NCBI GenBank assembly: GCA_027483745.1
Contig: JAIXTZ010000361.1
Span: forward strand, 1 to 23,010
Direction: 5' to 3'
DNA length: 23,010 nucleotides
Origin: Lysobacteraceae bacterium
GTDB taxonomy: Bacteria; Pseudomonadota; Gammaproteobacteria; Xanthomonadales; Xanthomonadaceae
Below, one piece after another: positions 21,381 through 23,010 of the stretch. A program made the position numbers and the translations under genes. The notes below the pieces were generated by a model, which was not told the origin of the DNA, ran no database searches, and saw nothing but the letters and a program-made list of their open reading frames with translations. How positions within the stretch are numbered: position 1 is the first letter of the stretch; every line of letters starts with the position of its first letter.

Positions 21381-23010
21381 ATGAGCACGGTTCGCCTGGA
21401 GGCGGTCAAAACGGATGGCCCGGTGGAGATCGCCATGCAGCCGGCGTCCTGGGACATCTGGGACAAGAAGTACCGCCTGAAAACCAAGAAGGGCGAACCG
21501 GTCGATGCGGACATCGACGGCACGTACCGGCGCGTCGCCAGGGCCCTGGCTGACGCCGAGCCGAGCGTCGAGAAGCAGAAGTACTGGTACGAGCGCTTCC
21601 TGTGGGCGCTGCGCCGCGGTGTCATCCCCGCGGGCCGCATCACGTCCAATGCCGGCGCGCTGGAGCACAAGCCGGCCACCTCGACGATCAACTGCACCGT
21701 GTCGGGCACCATCCCCGATTCGATGGACGGCATCCTCGAGAAGGTCCACGAGGCCGGCCTCACGCTGAAGGCGGGCTGCGGCATCGGCTACGAGTTCTCG
21801 ACGCTGCGCCCGCGCGGCGCCTTCGTGGCGGGTGCCGGCGCCTACACCTCGGGCCCGCTGAGCTTCATGGATATCTACGACAAGATGTGCTTCACCGTCT
21901 CGTCGGCGGGTGGCCGCCGCGGCGCGCAGATGGGCACCTTCGAGATCAGCCATCCGGACGTCAAGGAATTCATCAAGGCCAAGCGCGAGGACGGGCGCCT
22001 GCGCCAGTTCAACCTCTCGCTGCTGATCACCGACGAGTTCATGGACGCGGTGGCCCGCGACGCGGACTGGGCGCTGGTGTTCCCGATCAGCGAGAAGGAG
22101 GTCGGCGACATCGACCTCGCCGACGCGAAGCAGGTGGTGTGGCGCGAGTGGCCGACGAGCAAGGGCTACGTCACGCGCGACGACGGCATGGTGGCGTGCA
22201 AGGTCTACAACCATGTCCGCGCCCGCGGCCTGTGGGACATGATCATGACCTCCACCTACGACTTTGCCGAGCCGGGCTTCATCCTCATCGACCGCGTCAA
22301 TGAGATGAACAACAACTGGTTCTGCGAGGCGATCCGCGCGACCAACCCCTGCGGCGAGCAGCCCCTGCCGCCCTACGGCGCATGCCTGCTGGGCTCGGTG
22401 AACCTCACCAAGTTCGTGCGCGACCCCTTCACCGACAAGGCGCGCTTCGACTGGGAGGAATACAAGGAGGTCGTCCGCGTCTTCACCCGCATGCTCGACA
22501 ACGTCGTCGAGGTGAACGGGCTGCCGCTCGAGCAGCAGCGCCAGGAAATCATGCGCAAGCGCCGCCACGGCATGGGCTTCCTCGGCCTCGGCTCGACGAT
22601 GACCATGCTGCGCATGAGGTACGGCTCGCCGGAAAGCTGCGAGTTCACCGAGGCGGTCTCCCGCGAAATGGCCGTGGCCGGCTGGGAAGTGGCGCTGGCG
22701 CTCGCCGAGGAGAAGGGCCCCGCCCCGATCATGGACGAGGACTTCACCGTCACCGCCGAGATGCTGCGCAAGCGCCCGGAGATGGCGAAGGACGGCTTCA
22801 AGGTCGGCGATACGGTCAAGGGCCGCGTGCTGCACGCGACGTACAGCCGCTACATGCAGCGCGTCGCCGGCGTGGCCCCGGCGCTGGTGCAGAAGCTCGC
22901 CGAGACTGGCGCCCGCTTCACCCACCACAGTTCGATCGCGCCGACCGGCACGATCTCGCTGTCGCTGGCCAACAACGCCTCCAACGGCATCGAGCCCTCG
23001 TTCGCGCACC
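21381..23010 (+). CDS. nrdJ: Adenosylcobalamin-dependent (class II) ribonucleotide reductase, 3' truncated
   Basis: 543 codons are present; the gene runs off the right edge. The enzyme makes deoxyribonucleotides from ribonucleotides with or without oxygen, using a radical generated by vitamin B12 coenzyme. Cys105 (STINCTVSG) and Cys335 (GACLLGSVNL) are the expected redox pair, and N322-P-C324-G-E326 holds the thiyl-radical Cys and active-site Asn and Glu. KAGCGIGYEFSTLRP and SSAGGRRGAQMGTF are typical of NrdJ proteins; the family layout, not a class I NrdA, is indicated by this spacing, and no N-terminal ATP-cone is visible. The ATG at 21381 has GGAGGA 10 bases upstream. Regulation probably involves NrdR and the leader terminator. 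The window ends near PTGTISL...PSFAH, before the C-terminal zinc-ribbon and Cys tail. Confidence 0.92.
   Translation, partial: MSTVRLEAVKTDGPVEIAMQPASWDIWDKKYRLKTKKGEPVDADIDGTYRRVARALADAEPSVEKQKYWYERFLWALRRGVIPAGRITSNAGALEHKPATSTINCTVSGTIPDSMDGILEKVHEAGLTLKAGCGIGYEFSTLRPRGAFVAGAGAYTSGPLSFMDIYDKMCFTVSSAGGRRGAQMGTFEISHPDVKEFIKAKREDGRLRQFNLSLLITDEFMDAVARDADWALVFPISEKEVGDIDLADAKQVVWREWPTSKGYVTRDDGMVACKVYNHVRARGLWDMIMTSTYDFAEPGFILIDRVNEMNNNWFCEAIRATNPCGEQPLPPYGACLLGSVNLTKFVRDPFTDKARFDWEEYKEVVRVFTRMLDNVVEVNGLPLEQQRQEIMRKRRHGMGFLGLGSTMTMLRMRYGSPESCEFTEAVSREMAVAGWEVALALAEEKGPAPIMDEDFTVTAEMLRKRPEMAKDGFKVGDTVKGRVLHATYSRYMQRVAGVAPALVQKLAETGARFTHHSSIAPTGTISLSLANNASNGIEPSFAH

Overview
The window is a high-GC, densely packed, mostly housekeeping stretch of chromosome. 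Protein content points to a gammaproteobacterium of the Xanthomonadales (Lysobacterales) group. The evidence is a chpA-chpB-chpC pilus-chemotaxis tail, RlmM and GlnRS of gammaproteobacterial type, OxyR beside ahpC-ahpF, a Do-family protease, and an adenosylcobalamin-dependent (class II) ribonucleotide reductase. This placement rests on recognition of families, not on a search. I see no transposase, phage gene, CRISPR array, tRNA or rRNA.

Layout. 1-2651 (+): end of a ChpA-type hybrid kinase, a ChpB-like CheB homologue that appears to have lost two of its three catalytic residues, and a CheW-like ChpC. 2696-3787 (-): rlmM. 4033-4494 (+): an orphan lipoprotein. 4513-7375 (-): glnS, then a Cys-rich lipoprotein translationally coupled to a guanine-deaminase-like zinc deaminase. 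7555-11296 (+): a 7TM sensor with a degenerate GGDEF domain, a GST and an EamA transporter, tightly packed. 11266-12863 (-): oxyR with an uncharacterised membrane protein overlapping its stop codon. 13027-15343 (+): ahpC and ahpF, divergent from oxyR across a clear OxyR operator and separated from each other by two competing hairpins. 15400-16376 (+): a 41-codon ORF coupled to prmC. 16407-20943 (-): degQ-like protease, HAD phosphatase, M17 aminopeptidase, HDOD protein. 21381-end (+): nrdJ, cut by the window edge.

How the genes work together. The first block is the signalling tail of the type IV pilus (Chp) chemosensory system. The centre is a peroxide-defence locus: OxyR senses H2O2, AhpC reduces peroxides and AhpF recycles AhpC. 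The oxyR promoter lies inside the operator and places the start of transcription on the ATG, predicting a leaderless, autoregulated oxyR mRNA. The right end has a layered control region for nrdJ: a promoter with a perfect -35 hexamer, two NrdR-like boxes 32 bp apart, then an intrinsic-terminator-like hairpin inside the 5' leader.

I found no convincing new multi-gene system. The least explained and most testable signals are the nrdJ leader terminator, the leaderless oxyR arrangement, the hairpin hiding the ribosome site of the 41-codon ORF upstream of prmC, the two overlapping hairpins between ahpC and ahpF, and two apparent pseudo-enzymes (ChpB-like and degenerate GGDEF). All positions were read by eye; no structure prediction or database search was run.
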